In this document: in pieces, positions 11,065 through 24,000 of the stretch
Numbering within the stretch: the first letter of the stretch is position 1
Layout of the letters: the number at the start of each line of letters is the position of its first letter
NCBI GenBank assembly: GCA_903813345.2
Contig: CAIIXF020000011.1
Span: 4,426,571-4,490,570, forward strand
Reading direction: 5' to 3'
Length of the DNA stretch: 64,000 bases
Origin: Owenia fusiformis
Taxonomy: Eukaryota; Annelida; Polychaeta; Sabellida; Oweniidae
Made by a program: the position numbers and the translations under genes
Notes under the pieces: generated by a model
What the model saw: the letters and a program-made list of their open reading frames with translations, nothing else
Told to the model about the DNA's origin: nothing
Databases searched by the model: none

Positions 11065-11782
11065 GTTTTTATTCCATGATTACTCAGATAAAACTCCCCT
11101 AAATCAAGTCCATTTCCTTGGCTTGGGACCGGAGAAACAGATCAACCTTTTCACCTCAAAGATACTTTACATCGAAATTCCTTCAAAGTCTTTTCGGCCT
11201 TGTTGTTTGCTTTTATTGTATTATAAGTTTGATTTCATTTATTTTTTCTTTAATTTCATCAGCTGGAAGTGCAGTGTAGCGAAACGTTTTTTCGACTTTC
11301 GTCTGCCATATTGGATTTTTACTAGTTCATGAAAACAATGTTCATGCTTCATATTGATTTTTTGTTATATTTTGTTATATTTACCGATGCGTGTTTTATC
11401 CTAAAATTATAAAGTGTGATGATCACCGTATCATTTCCTGATATTCAAATCAGATATTTGTAGCAAAATGCAAATATTAGCATGCGTTGATTTTTTCAGT
11501 AATAGTCATATCCTTGATGGAAATCTGGGGCGTTGGGATACTGGACCGTATCCCAACGCTTACGTAATTTTCACTCTGTATCCAACGCTCAGTGGAATTT
11601 GCGTGTAAATACAGGATATATTTAAGTCACGTGGACCAATCAGATTGCAGGGAATTTTACCATCATGGAATAACAATCTGTATTGCTATTGAGATTGTCC
11701 CCATTGATCATCTCCGTCGCAATACAGAGAATATTTGTATGGAGGGGACATTCTCAGTAGCAATACAGAGGACGATAAAAAC

Positions 11783-11921
11783 GTTATAGAATGATTTGAA
11801 GTGCAATACAGGATATATTCTGATCTCGATAATCTGTATTGTCACTCGACTCCGTCTCGTTCAAATACGGAATTTCTCAAGCAGAATATACCCTGTATTG
11901 CACTTCAAATCATTCAATAAC
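11783..11921. mobile_element. Hairpin MITE with ATTCAATAAC-type ends, 139 bp
   Basis: GTTATAGAATGATTTGAAGT...GCAATACAGGATATATTCTG is mirrored by CAGAATATACCCTGTATTGC...ACTTCAAATCATTCAATAAC. A smaller palindrome (GTATTGCTATTGAGATTGTCC / GGGGACATTCTCAGTAGCAATAC) lies just upstream at about 11677-11756. Confidence 0.75.
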
Positions 11922-13425
11922 TTATATTGTTAAAGTGTACAAATTGTGTGCACAATACAAACAAAAAATATATACATACTAATGTATGATGTCTTGGGTA
12001 TGTGGTCTGTACTTGATCGGTGGGGGTTAGTGATTAAAATGACAGGAACTAGTTGCTTATTCAATATTGGGGAGTTGTCGGCAAAATCCCAAAACTGATT
12101 AGATGTATGCTAACTGTTAAACAGCGTTTTTTAAGTATTTTTTCAATATTGATCTCAAAAACAAAATGTACCACGACTGAGGCCAATTGAAAAATGGTAA
12201 ATATGTGATACCGAAAGAAAAAACACGTGTTCAGTAGATATACATGTAGTTATGACAACAAGCACATTGAATATGGATCTGCTAATATAAGATGACTGTT
12301 TTTATTTGACTTTTAAAGTTATCCTTGTTGAGCTAACTACCTGAAACTTATTTTTCAAATTGCATACATTAAATGGTAGAATGTTACAGATCGTCACAAT
12401 ACTCGGGAATATACCTTTAATTAAGTGCATCTTTGGTTCGTGTTGTTTCGTTTGTTCATAAAAAGCACCCTCCCCGGGGCACCCTCCATGTTAAACTGCA
12501 CGGGATCGGGAGACGTGTTTATTAAATTTTTAATGCGATTAAGAAACCTATGGTATGCTGCATCTTTATGGGATTCTTTACCAAAAAAGATTATAGCATC
12601 AGGAGTAGACATGAAAATGTGTTATTGTCTCTGGCTTAGAAGTGAGTTGTGATACCTGCGCACGCACAAATCTATTTGAACCCTATATAGGTGTTATCTG
12701 TTGTGTAATGACATTTCAGGACGATACGCTCCTTTTGGCACAACTATTTTTATTTACATACATCAATGAAATGGCAATATCTCCTAATCTATTCAGTATT
12801 TTTACGCCAAATTTTGACAAGTTGTTAACATGTGATAATGCTTATTAAAAATTGTATTTCAGTGATAAAATTTGAAGTATAGGTCCCGGAGTATACGTCA
12901 ATTCCAGTTTTTTACGTAAAACCGCTTTTACTTATCCGTCACCAGGCCAATATTTTCCTCTTATATTCACGTCGTGAAAGGGTTTTAATTCAACTTTGCA
13001 CAATATGAACGGTGTCTGTAGTGTGTTTTACCCTCTAATTTGCACCTAGTGTCAATAAAGCATACTAAGTCAGTCATATCTAGAAAAGAGAGCACGGTTT
13101 TATTTTAAGTTATTAAAGCTCTTAAGAACAACTTATAAATAGTTGATAACTTGGAGGACATCTACATTAACATCAAGGTAGAATCTTTCTCTCATCTTCC
13201 TTCTTTAGAGCAAATCAATATACAAATGGAGTTTTAACAAACTATGGCCAGTCATTCAGGCATCCTCAAAACTCAACTCAAAACGGTAGGGTTATTTTCA
13301 CTTTGCATCTAGAATGAGTCTTATTTCACTTCTAATTTAAAGTTATTTTTTAGACAACTGGCACTGGTCATACAACGTTATCTAATGTCCATTTCACCAA
13401 TGCCACAAAAACACTGCTTTATGTG
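11922..13425. other. Intergenic, 3' of the first transporter gene
   Basis: No recognised gene. Opposed small ORFs at 12421-12652 overlap on the two strands and neither shows a family. Part of 12850-13425 must hold the 3' UTR of the minus-strand transporter ending at 13426. Confidence 0.4.
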
Positions 13426-16400
13426 CTAGTTTTTCCTATTTTTGTGTCCATGGCGAGACATGGTGAACTGCGTGACGTAAAAGAGAAGACACATAAAAAT
13501 GGCACCTGACAGGTCCATCCATATAATACCCATAGCTCCGTGAGAAGTCAACAGATAGCCCCCGAGGTAAGTGAATACGACGCCTCCGATCCCTGCTCCT
13601 ATATCCCAAAGCATGATAGCAGCGCCGGTAATTTCGATATACTTCTCTGACCAGGCCATGCCACCTGCCCATAATGCCGTGATGAACACGCGGAATGTGC
13701 AACTCAGGATCCAGAATCCGGTGACATCTTTTAAGAGGAGAAAAACTGCTATGATGCTCACTACTAAAATACCATGAAGCTCTGTAAAGATTAACAAAGG
13801 CATCGGAATAAATTTTGCTAATATGATAATTAAAAAGTTGGCCCCTATGCCTGTTCCGATTGAAGCGCTGTTCACCAGAGCAGCTTCCTGCTCAGTCATG
13901 TTGAGGCTTTCTGTCGCTACAGCTGTATGGAAATTCACAAAAATAGCACCTAATGCGTCACAATAGAAGTAATACCATGTCAGAAAAACCATCATTAACA
14001 CACCAAAGCTCATGTTACCGCCAGCACAAGAGGCAGGCGACAAAAATTTCTTCATTTCCTGACTTTTAGCTGTGTTAGTGTATTTAATCCCATCAGGACG
14101 GGGCGCTAAATAGAAGCAAAGATATGCCAGCGATGCGAGTATTCCAAAAGCAGTGGTTATCAAATATGGGTAGATAATCTCAGATTCTGTCAAGATAGAT
14201 CCGGTGCCATTTGTAGGCATTGTATATGTTGAGTTAATTGTGCCAAGATTCGCCGTGGAGTTTATCAACATGGGGACCTCGATACGTCCAGACAGGAAGG
14301 GGTAGGCGAGCAAGGGGGCAACAAACGTCCCGACTCTCCAACCAAAGTGCATCGAATGCATTGGTGAAGGGGTATGTTTTCCCCATAAGGCGATCATCAT
14401 TGCATTCCCAACTGAAAATAAATAAAACATACATGTTATATCACAAAATATGTTCGCACACCAAGGGAGGTAGGGCAGGCAATCAATAGGGTAACAATGC
14501 TCTGGCAGTCCAACCAAAGAGTTAGTTTTTGGATCCGCCAATAACGTTCATTTTCTTGGTTCACATAATAATGCATCTGCATACAACTATAATTGTTATT
14601 AAATATTTAAACAAATTATGATAACTTGATACTACAGAACATATTCAAAACATCTGCAAAGGTTATTAGACATTGTAATATGAACATTACAGGGTATAAA
14701 GGGCACTACATATATGTATGTATGTTCTCTATATGAGCCAGGCAACAGAAAAAGGGGTCTTATCACAGATTTTTTCAATATTCTGATTTTTTGTTTATCT
14801 TAAAAAGCACAAAGAGACCTTTCAAATGAGCCATAGCTTGTGTCTTAACAGTTTTTCGTTGCATATATAGACCAGAAAGTCGGATTTGAATTTAGCACAT
14901 TTTCCTCTTTATATTGGGCACATTTTTGGCTCTGTAGCACAATTCTAATTTTTGTGATAAGACTGGTGAAATGTGAAATGCCACGAGTACTACTTTAGCA
15001 CTCGGCATATCTCCCTGTGACCGTTCATTGATGTGTTGGAGAATAAAGATATTTTACTGAGGTGCAATCGTTTAATTTTGGGTTATGATCATTTGTGATA
15101 ACGGCATATTTGTGCAAAGTTTCCAAAACCTCAGGTGGAGCGTTGCAAAATTTCCCAGGGAGTGTAAATATTTGGAACAAAGATATTTTCTTCAATTTGT
15201 AATTAGAATTCAGAGGGAATGAAATCTGAAACAATTTTTGAAAAATTGGCAAATTTGGACCCTATTTTAAAGGTTTGGCTAATGATTAGCGGGTATTAGC
15301 CGGTAGTCAATAATATGCATGTATATCCACAATGCATGACTGAAATGTTTGTTTTGCAAGAATGTTTCTTTTTTTTAAATCGATGTAACATTTACAGGTT
15401 GTAGTGGCTATGACCCCCAAGAGGGAGTATTAAGTGCCACTTAGGACAGACAATAATTGCCGTTGAATTTAGAAAAAACAGTGAATTTAAGCCCCTACCT
15501 AGTCCATAAAGGCCATGTGACACACCCTCGACCCAGTAGGACAGACCAAGTAGAACCAACCCATTGCACCATGGTTTAATGCCAACAGCTAGCGCCTCAA
15601 TAAAGAAACCCACAGCAAGCTGCAAGTCCCAAGTGCTCTGGAATTTGTCATATGTGATGCCAGCAATGAGGGATCCCATTGCCCAGCCTACTTCACGTCC
15701 TATCAGAGCTCTGGAGAGCTCTTCGTAGTTCACTCCGAGGCGAGAACGAAGATCGGGCATTGTGGGCCAACGTATCCCTTGTAGCATCCCCTGTTAAAAA
15801 TTATACAAACATGTTAAATGTGTTATCACGCATAACATGCATAAAAAGCTCATTTATTACCTGCAATTTGGGACCTGTCACCTGTGTCTAAATCCTTTAG
15901 TATCTCATGCCCGTAGCTAGCTTTTGGTAAGGGAGGGGCTCTAGAACTCTCTCAGTCCAACACACATAAACTTTTTACCTCGTCCTTCGTAATGCCAAAT
16001 GTATTATTAACAAATTAACAAGGGGCGGCCCCGAAGTTCAAGAAGGAGAGGGCTCAAAATATTTGCGCTTGCGCAGAAAATTTCGTTGCGTGGACATTTT
16101 TTGACCCAAATTTCGAAAAAGAATGCCCAAATTTAAAAAACAATGCCCAGTTGTGCACGTTTCTTATACAAATTGCACAGTTTATGTGGTGTTTGGGCCA
16201 AAAAAGTTTGTGACCTAATTTTTTCGGGGCCCACCTTGTAAGATTTTGAACTTTGAACTTACAGTACACCATCCATAAAAACTCTCAATTTTAATACAGC
16301 AAATGAATCATGTATTTGTCTGTCCAATAGCTTATTTAGACTGGTCTAGTAAATTTGGATTGTTTATAAAAAAAATTGGCACTATAACATCAAAATGTAC

Positions 16401-16936
16401 TGTACATATGTCACCAAATGTAACCTACCGCGAAACAGAAAGAAAATCCTTCAAGATAGCAAAAAGGTATGTCCACATTTCTTGGGATATATCAGGGGCA
16501 TGAGGAGTAAGTCATCCCTCCCTCTTATATTCTATAGCCTATATTAATATAGAGAATATTAGAGACTTACTAACTCCTTGTGATCAACGGGGGGGGGGGG
16601 GGGGCTCGAAAAGAGTCGATCGCCGAAGGTCAGTTGGTCACCGTATAGTTCTAAATTATCAAAAATACTGCTATTACTACTATTCAGTTTGTTTAAGTCA
16701 GATAATGGTCATTAATCACAAAATAAACTTACATTTACGATCCAGGTCAAAACGATAACTACCGTCTTTGCTATTCTGTAGTACTGTCGTTTATTACACA
16801 ATGCTGTATTCTTTTTTGCACTTTCTCCATCCTCATCTTCTTCTCCCTCTTTGATTTTCGTGTTGTAGAAATCAACCTTCTCAGAAATTTTAGTATAGCT
16901 ACTTGAATCCATCTTACTCATGTTATTCGTATGCAT
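13426..16936 (-). CDS. NaGLT1/MFSD4B-like major facilitator transporter, gene A (3 coding exons, 493 aa)
   Basis: Coding exons on the minus strand are 16936-16733 (68 codons, phase 0, ends AAT|GTAAGT), 15790-15499 (292 nt, ends CTAG|GTAGGG) and 14411-13426 (acceptor TTTCAG|TTGGG, stop TAG). The joined frame is open, about 493 aa, the normal size for this family. Exon 1 is a charged cytosolic N-terminus leading into the first membrane segment (AKTVVIVLTWIV). Exon 2 has the conserved YEELSRALIGREVGWAMGS and LSYWVEGVSHGLYGLG. Exon 3 begins VGNAMMIALWGKHTPSP...MHFGWR.G..AP, the hallmark seen in sodium-dependent glucose transporter 1 relatives, followed by about eight hydrophobic segments. The product is expected to be a plasma-membrane solute carrier; the substrate (sugar or other) is not decided by sequence. 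The start is the first ATG; two more follow at codons 6 and 9. Neighbour gene B is its tandem paralogue. Confidence 0.88.
16054..16280 (-). repeat. GGGCC-type dispersed repeat in intron 1
   Basis: Frames here translate to repetitive W-A/N-F-K words (for example WALFFKFGHSFSKFG), like the GGCC-rich block at 1208-1537. This sits in the intron between exons 1 and 2 of transporter gene A and is repeat, not coding. Confidence 0.4.
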
Positions 16937-17833
16937 TTTGAATTTAAGATCTTTACCTGCTGGCTAAAAAAGAATGAAATGGTTCTCAAGTTTCAACTAC
17001 TAGAGGATCAATTCAGACCCTGACTATAAAGGACAGTGTCATGAAAAAAGTTTTCTATTTTTTGATTTGAATATAATCACGGTGGTTTATAAAATCAAAG
17101 CCACAGTAACGGAATGTGACCCCTCCTCCACCTCTACTTGACTAAAAACATCACACGGTTGTAGTGGGAAGGGTATCACAAGGACTTCGACCTAGACCAC
17201 CAGATATTTTTCACGTTAAAAAGTGTATATTCTGTAGCGAAGTGCTTACTCTTTTCCTTGGGTCATGTGTTAAGTGGAACTTGATATAAAGACCATTTGT
17301 CCAGATTTAGAAACAGTAGCGACATTTTGATTTTCACTTTTAAAGCTATTCATGTGATCGCTTCGTGTGTACATTTGAACCAAAGGATGCTACTTTTAAC
17401 ATGCACAGTGTCTAGATTCGTCCGTTTTCTCAATAGACAGCCAAGTAAAGATCCACTGACTGGGATGTTGATATTATAAATCGCCGTGAAACGTATTGAT
17501 GTTCAAGTTGAGTCATGGTCCTCGCCAAAATTAATTGAGTCAGTGAACGGTTGATTGCAAAACGATATGTAATATGCTCTTCATGTGTTGCAAAATAAAC
17601 CATTTATGGAATTGGGTTATATATTTTCAATGCGTTACTAACAAATTTTAGATGTATTTTTCCTATATAAAACACATAATATCGCTGTAACGGTGTAAAC
17701 TTTTGTAAGGACGATTACGGGGACAATGAAAAGGTGTTATCATGCAAAATTTATTTAGATTTCATTGTTACATTTTGAAAGAGTTTTCATACAAATCATA
17801 CACTATTGATTGAGTTATGAGCATAGCAGGGTT
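16937..17833. other. 5' flank of transporter gene A
   Basis: Should contain the promoter of the minus-strand transporter. No TATA box or other motif could be assigned with confidence. Nothing else is recognised. Confidence 0.35.
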
Positions 17834-18042
17834 TATTATCCTAAATATTTGGTAAAATATCGCTCATTCACCTATAGTCTGACCTTTGACCCTATACCAT
17901 ATGGAGTTCAAAACAAACGCCAGGTTGCTTAGTCAAGCAGGATTGACTCCCAGAATCGAAGACGATATTTTCCAACAATGAAAAAGCTGAAATGTCGTTA
18001 TTTTCTGAAATTTAAATCCACGATTAAATGTTGAAGTGAACA

Positions 18043-18230
18043 AAATGGCGGCTGTTCGTCGGAATTCAAATTTTGTAGCACGAGGACATCCCCATATATA
18101 TGAGACTGAATACTCTGGGAGCCAATCCACCTTGCTGCTCAGTGAAAATTTTACAAGTAATACAGATTTTGCATCTTGTTCTTCCTTATGTTATCCAATA
18201 GAGAAACATTTTTGCCATTTTTTGGTAAGT
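18043..18230 (+). other. Duplicated open exon-like frame, 60+ codons, unrecognised
   Basis: ATGGCGGCTGTTCG opens a frame beginning MAAVRRNSNFVARGHPHIYE that ends near TTTTTG|GTAAGTAC, a good splice donor (about 18223). The copy at 20091-20278 keeps the frame open with only a few substitutions (R to W, P to Q). No family is recognised and no downstream exon is identified. It may be a real first exon or chance. Confidence 0.25.
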
Positions 18231-18298
18231 ACAAACGATTGAGATTTAGATTTTTACCAGAAAGTTGTTTAATTGTACCTCGTATTAAGGTAAGTATG

Positions 18299-18675
18299 CA
18301 TGTTCGGAATTTTGCTGCATTCCTCAATTGAGTCACTCTTTCTCCAAATTGTCTACATCTTTCAGTTTTGCACAAAGAGTGCACGTATGTGTCGTGAAAA
18401 GACTGCTAAGAAGATTTTTTGTAAAATATATAAAGCAACGAAAAAATGTGTGAGAAAATTCAGTGACTGAATTCAGTGACTGAATTTTCTTGTTTTTATA
18501 CATTGTACAAAACAAATCTTCTCACCAGTCTTTTCTAGGTTCACATTAGTTCACTCTTTGTGCAAAACTGAAAGATGTGTGAAGAAAAAATGTGGGGAAG
18601 AAATGATTCCTATTTGAAAAATAACACGTGACTTAATTGAGGAATGCAGCAAAATCCTGAACATGCAGACTTACC
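18299..18675. mobile_element. Palindromic MITE flanked by TTAA
   Basis: Ends GGTAAGTATGCATGTTC and, inverted, GGTAAGTCTGCATGTTC, with TTAA directly outside on both sides (18295-18298, 18676-18679). The inner arms mirror through GCTGCATTCCTCAATTGAGT and ACTTAATTGAGGAATGCAGC and around GAAAATTCAGTGACTGAATTTTC. Its left half also survives in the tandem copy (about 20335-20443). A diverged relative lies at 43899-44160. TTAA targets are typical of piggyBac and Kolobok elements. Confidence 0.75.
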
Positions 18676-19795
18676 TTAACAACGTAACATATTCACAGTG
18701 GTGAAACTTCAAACTGACCGACTTTCCTTTCTCTGTGAATTCACGAGATGTAAGCAGAATTTTCATTATTTTTGGCCACAAACGTGTGTCGGCATCATAG
18801 AAAATCCAAGCGTTTGCAAACGAATAGTTCACGAGACGCCAGAGTCATCAATGCTCAGTTTGTTACATAAACAGAACGTTAAAAACAGTTAACATTTGTA
18901 CTTTTCACTTCACATACTGTATCTGAATATATAACATGAGCCAACTGCTCTCTGCTGCTACTAATCTAGTGTAATCGGTATTATCACTAGCACCCTTTAA
19001 ACAGAAAACTAAAACATAAACAAACAGATAATTAATGTAATTCCGAATCCGGGCATGCCCCCTCCCCCTTGGTCTTGGTCACAAAGATTAAATGTATCTA
19101 GAGTATTAGTTAAATAATTTGCTATAATGTATTAACACAGGCACTCTCCTGCAGGAACCGCTGTTATCCGTACATTTCTAAACGTACGAATTAACCTTTC
19201 AGAAGAAAATATTTGATTTGCTTTAATATTGAACCAAGAGAAAAATAACTCACATAGAAAAGGCATTTGAAGTTCAGAGATTAGACATGCATGCACATGT
19301 TAAACAAAGTGCATGTTTTAGAATACCGTTGATTTAAAAAATGGCGACAGTTCTATAAAAATGAATGTATCATGTAATACAAACAACTTTGCCATCTTTC
19401 AATGACATTGATAAAAATTGATATATAAAGCTTGACAGATCGAAAATATTTTTTAATAATTTATTGTAAGCTTTGATGTGGTCCGTTTGAGCTGTTGTTG
19501 GTGTCAAATGAAAGATAAGGTTCTTATCAATCAATACATTGGACATACTATGAAATTCAAATGTAAGTCTTTATTTTGCCCAAAAACGTTGAAAATACGC
19601 AAAGTGAGACTTAAAGTGAGCTATGCTAGCAAGAGAATAACGTACAAGAATCTTCGGCCACAAACAATAGTGTCATGGTGATCATTTGGCATATTACAGA
19701 TTCCCTTATTATCTTATACACAATCAGGGCCAGTAAGGGCCGTTAAGAAGGGGACCAGCATGATCCCTGAGGGACCATAATTTCTTTTACACCGG

Positions 19796-19880
19796 ATCAA
19801 TCTTTTCTATACTTGTGTCCATGGTGGGACGTGACTACTTGTGTTACGTATAGGAGGGCGCACATCGTCACTGCGCCACC
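19796..19880 (-). pseudogene. Duplicated 3' tail of transporter gene B last exon
   Basis: About 85 bases nearly identical to 21017-21104, covering the final codons and stop of gene B. It marks the breakpoint of the tandem duplication and cannot be expressed as part of a complete gene. Confidence 0.85.
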
Positions 19881-21020
19881 ATTATCCTAAATATTTGGTA
19901 AAATATCGCTCATTCGCCTATAGGCTGACCTTTGACCCTATACTATGTATAGAGTTCAAAACAAACGCCAGGATGCTCAGTCCAGGAGGATTAACTGCCA
20001 GAATCGAAGACGATATTTTCCAACAATGAAAAAGCTGAAATGTCGTTATTTTCTGAAATTTAAATCCACGATTAAATGTTGAAGTGAACAAAATGGCGGC
20101 TGTTCGTTGGAATTCAAATTTTGTAGCACGAGGACATCCCCATATATATGAGACTGAATACTCTGGGAGCCAATCCACCTTGCTGCTCAGTGAAAATTTT
20201 ACAAGTAATACAGATTTTGCATCTTGTTCTTCCTTATGTTATCAAATAGAGAAACATTTTTGCCATTTTTTGGTAAGTACAAACGATTGAGATTTAGATT
20301 TTTTACCAGAAAGTTGTTTAATTGTACCTCGTATTAAGGTAAGTATGCATGTTCGGAATTTTGCTGCATTCCTCAATTGAGTCACTCTTTCTCCAAATTG
20401 TCTACATCTTTCAGTTTTGCACAAAGAGTGCACGTATGTGTCTTTGCCATCTTTCAATGAAATTGATAAAAATTGATATATAAAGCTTGACAGATCGAAA
20501 ATATTTTTTAATAATTTATTGTAAGCTTTGATGTGGTCCGTTTGAGCTGTTGTTGGTGTCAAATGAAAGATAAGGTTCTTATCAATCAATACATTGGACA
20601 TACTATGAAATTCAAATGTAAGTCTTTATTTTGCCCAAAAACGTTGAAAATACGCAAAGTGAGACTTAAAGTGAGCTATGCTAGCAAGAGAATAACGTAC
20701 AAGAATCTTCGGCCACAAACAATAGTGTCATGGTGATCATTTGGCATATTACAGATTCCCTTATTATCTTATACACAATCAGGGCCAGTTAGGGCCGTTA
20801 AGAAGGGGACCAGCATGATCCCTGAGGGACCATAATTTCTTTTACACCGGTGTAAAAGGGTATGAGGTCCTATCAAATTATGGTCCTACTCTCCATTGAT
20901 TTATATGGTGACCTAAATACAACTCTTTCCCTCATTATCTTATACACAATCAGGGCCAGTAAGGGCCGTTAAGAAAGGGGACCATAATCCCTGGGGGACC
21001 ATCATTTCTTTCACACCGGA
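19881..21020. repeat. Tandem duplication, copy 2, with internal deletion
   Basis: Second copy of the unit described at 17834-19880. About 1 kb corresponding to 18396-19387 is missing, so half of the palindromic MITE is fused directly to the TTTGCCATCTTTCAATGA block at 20444. The stretch TTATCTTATACACAATCAGG is itself doubled here (20764 and 20937), giving an extra about 115 bp. Confidence 0.85.
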
Positions 21021-24000
21021 TCAATCTTTTCTATACTTGTGTCCATGGTGGGACATGACTACTTGTGTTACGTATAGGAGGGCGCACATCGTCACTGCGC
21101 CACCAAAGTCAAGCCACAGTATTGCACTAGCCCCGTGATTGGTCAAGAGATAACCACCAAGGTAATTAAACAAAACACCTCCAACCCCTGCCCCTATGTC
21201 CCAAAGCATGATAGCCGCTCCAGTGATATCGATGTAATTTTCTGACCAGGCCATTCCACCAGCCCATAATGCAGCGCTGAAGAAACGAAAGGCGCAACTC
21301 AAGATCCAGAATCCTTGTACGTCATTAAGGACAATGAATATTGCTGCGGCACTCACTGCTAGAATACCATGCATCTCGCCGAAGATCAACAACGGCATCG
21401 GGATACATTTTGCCAGTAGAATCATGAGAAAGTGCGCGCCTATGCCAGTCCCAGTAGACGCACTATTAACCAGGGCGGCTTCCTGTTCTGTCATGTTGAG
21501 ATTTTTTGTTGCAACAGCGGTTTGGAATGACACGAAAACATTGCCTAATTGTTCAACAAAGAAGTAATAAGACGTTAGACAAATCATCATTAATACGCCA
21601 AAACTCATGTTACCGCCAGCACAGGACGCAGGTGACAAGAATTTCTTCAGTTGTCGACTTTTGGCTGTGTTTGTGTACTTAATCCCAGGGGGACGGGGCC
21701 CAATGAAAAATACAAGGTACGCTAGTGAGGCAAGTAATCCAAGGACACCGGTGATCAAATATGGGTAGATAATCTCAGATTCTGTCAAGATAAATCCGGT
21801 GCCATTTGTAGGCATTGTATATGTCGTGTTTAATGTTCCAGAATTCGCCGTGGAGTTTATCAACATGGGGACTTCGATACGTCCAGATAGGAATGGGTAG
21901 GCGATCGTCGGAGCCAAAAAAGCACCAGTCCTCCAACCGAAGTGCATCGAATGCATTGGTGAAGGGGTATGTTTTCCCCATAAGGCAATCATCATTGCAT
22001 TCCCAACTAAAAATAAATGAAACATTGAATAAATGTAATACTTATCACAAAATATATTGGCACACCAAGAGGGGTAGGGCAGGCAATTAATGGGGTAACA
22101 ATGCTCTGGCCGTCAAATCAAAGTATATCGAATGCATTGGTGAAGGGGTATGTTTTCCCCACAAGGCGATCATCATTGCATTTCCAACTGAAAATGAATA
22201 AAACATACATGTTTTATCACAACATATATATTCACACACCAAGAGATAGGACAGGCAATCAGTGGGGCAAATCTCTGGCTGTCCAACCGAATGCATTGGT
22301 GAAGGGGTATGTTTTCCCCACAAGGCGATCATCATTGCATTCCCAACTGAAAATGAATAAAACATACACTCCACTCCATAAGTTTGGCAACCTTAGCTCC
22401 CCCATTGAACTACGTGTTAGAGCCCCTTTACGTTTGAATTTTTATTTACTTACCCTGCAATGAAATTACTTATAATATTGATGAAAACGTAACTTGACTA
22501 TATTTCCAATACCTCCAAATTTTCCCAATTTTTTCGTCAATAGGTCGAAAATTGATGATACATTTGATGTGTTATTTCAATGGGAGAGGTTTTTTGAAAA
22601 ACAATTTTGACTTTAAAGAGTTATGACTTTGTTGAACCTGAAGAAACGTATCAATTTTTGTTAAATAAAGTTTGAAAATGCAATTGCCTACCTAACTTTT
22701 ATTTTTTGTACGGCTCGAATGGATGGATATTCTGTCAAATGGCTTGCGGCAAACCTACCATTTCCCTTTGGTTAACATGTGAATGTCGATTTTCCAAAAT
22801 TTATCAAATTTTTCATCAATTTTCGACTTATTGTAAGTGAGGAAAAAATTTGAGAAAATTTTGAGGTATTGTAAATAAAGTCAAGTTACGTTTACATTAA
22901 TATTATAAGTAAATAACTAAGTAAATAAAAATTCAAACGTGAAGAGGCTTTAACACGTAGTTCAATGGGGGAGCTAAGGTTGCCAAACTTATGGAGGGGA
23001 GTGCACATGTTATATCACAACATATGCTCGACGTTCCCACGCCAATTGCAAGGATGTAGGGCAGGCAATCAATGGAATGACAATACTTTGGCCGTCCAAT
23101 CAAAGTTTGAATGCATTAGTGAAGGGGTATGTTTTCCTCACAAGGCAACCTTCATTGCATTTCCAGCTAAAATAAAAATATAGTGGACATCTTTCGACAT
23201 AATATATCTTATATTCATATCTAGCCATATCGCTATATTGCAATATCCGCCTTGAAAAGTAAAAAAAACTATGGTTTCAATTTCTTATGATGAAAATAAT
23301 CTGATAAAAACGATGCTTTCAACCGTTGACAATCTAATTTGTGAAACTTTATCTTCAATATCATGTTAAAGTAAAGACTATAGTTTGAATCTCAAATTCT
23401 CTCATGTTAAAGTAAAGACTATAGTTTGAATCTCAAATTCTCTCATGTTTAAGTAAAGACTATAGGTTAAATCTCAAATTCCCTCATGTAAAAGTAAAGA
23501 CTATAGTTTAAATCTCAAATTCTCTCATGTAAAAATAAAGACTATAGTTTGAATCTCAATCTCATGTTAAAAAAGACTGTATAGTAGTTTGAATCTCCAA
23601 TTCTTAAATGTAAAAGTAAAGACTGTAGTTTGAATGTCAAATCATCTCTTTTCTGAAAATATCAAATACAATACATCTTTTGAAAATCGTTACCTAATCC
23701 GTACAGCCCGTGTGCCACACCTTCCACCCAGTAGGACAGGCCGAGTAACACCAAACCATTGCACCATGGTTTAATCCCAACAGCTAGTGCTTCTAAGAAG
23801 AATCCGACTGCAAGCTGCAAGTCCCAAGTGCTCTGGAATTTATCATATGTGATGCCAGCAATGAAGGATCCCATAGCCCAGCCTACATCACGTCCTATCA
23901 ATGCCCTTGAGAGCTCCTCGTAGTTCACTCCTAGACGGGCACGCAGGTCAGGCATTGTGGGATAGCGGATCGACAGCAGCATCCCCTGTGTGAATGAAAC

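Larger units (their letters stand above)
17834..19880. repeat. Tandem duplication, copy 1 (2,047 bp) of the 3' flank of gene B
   Basis: Begins TTATCCTAAATATTTGGTAA and ends inside a copy of the last about 85 coding/3' bases of transporter gene B (19796-19880 match 21017-21104). Copy 2 starts at once at 19881. Shared blocks are 17834-18395 with 19881-20443, and 19388-19830 with 20444-20875. Copy 2 lacks the about 1-kb middle (18396-19387). Confidence 0.85.

Noticed and set aside
12421-12652. Overlapping ORFs on both strands, one faintly reverse-transcriptase-like (SLWDSLPKKI)
   Set aside because: Too short and no supporting neighbouring motif; cannot be assigned.
14234-14489. Opposite-strand ORFs over the start of transporter exon 3
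   Set aside because: Shadows of conserved coding sequence; the same shadows occur in the paralogue and in the partial exon copies.
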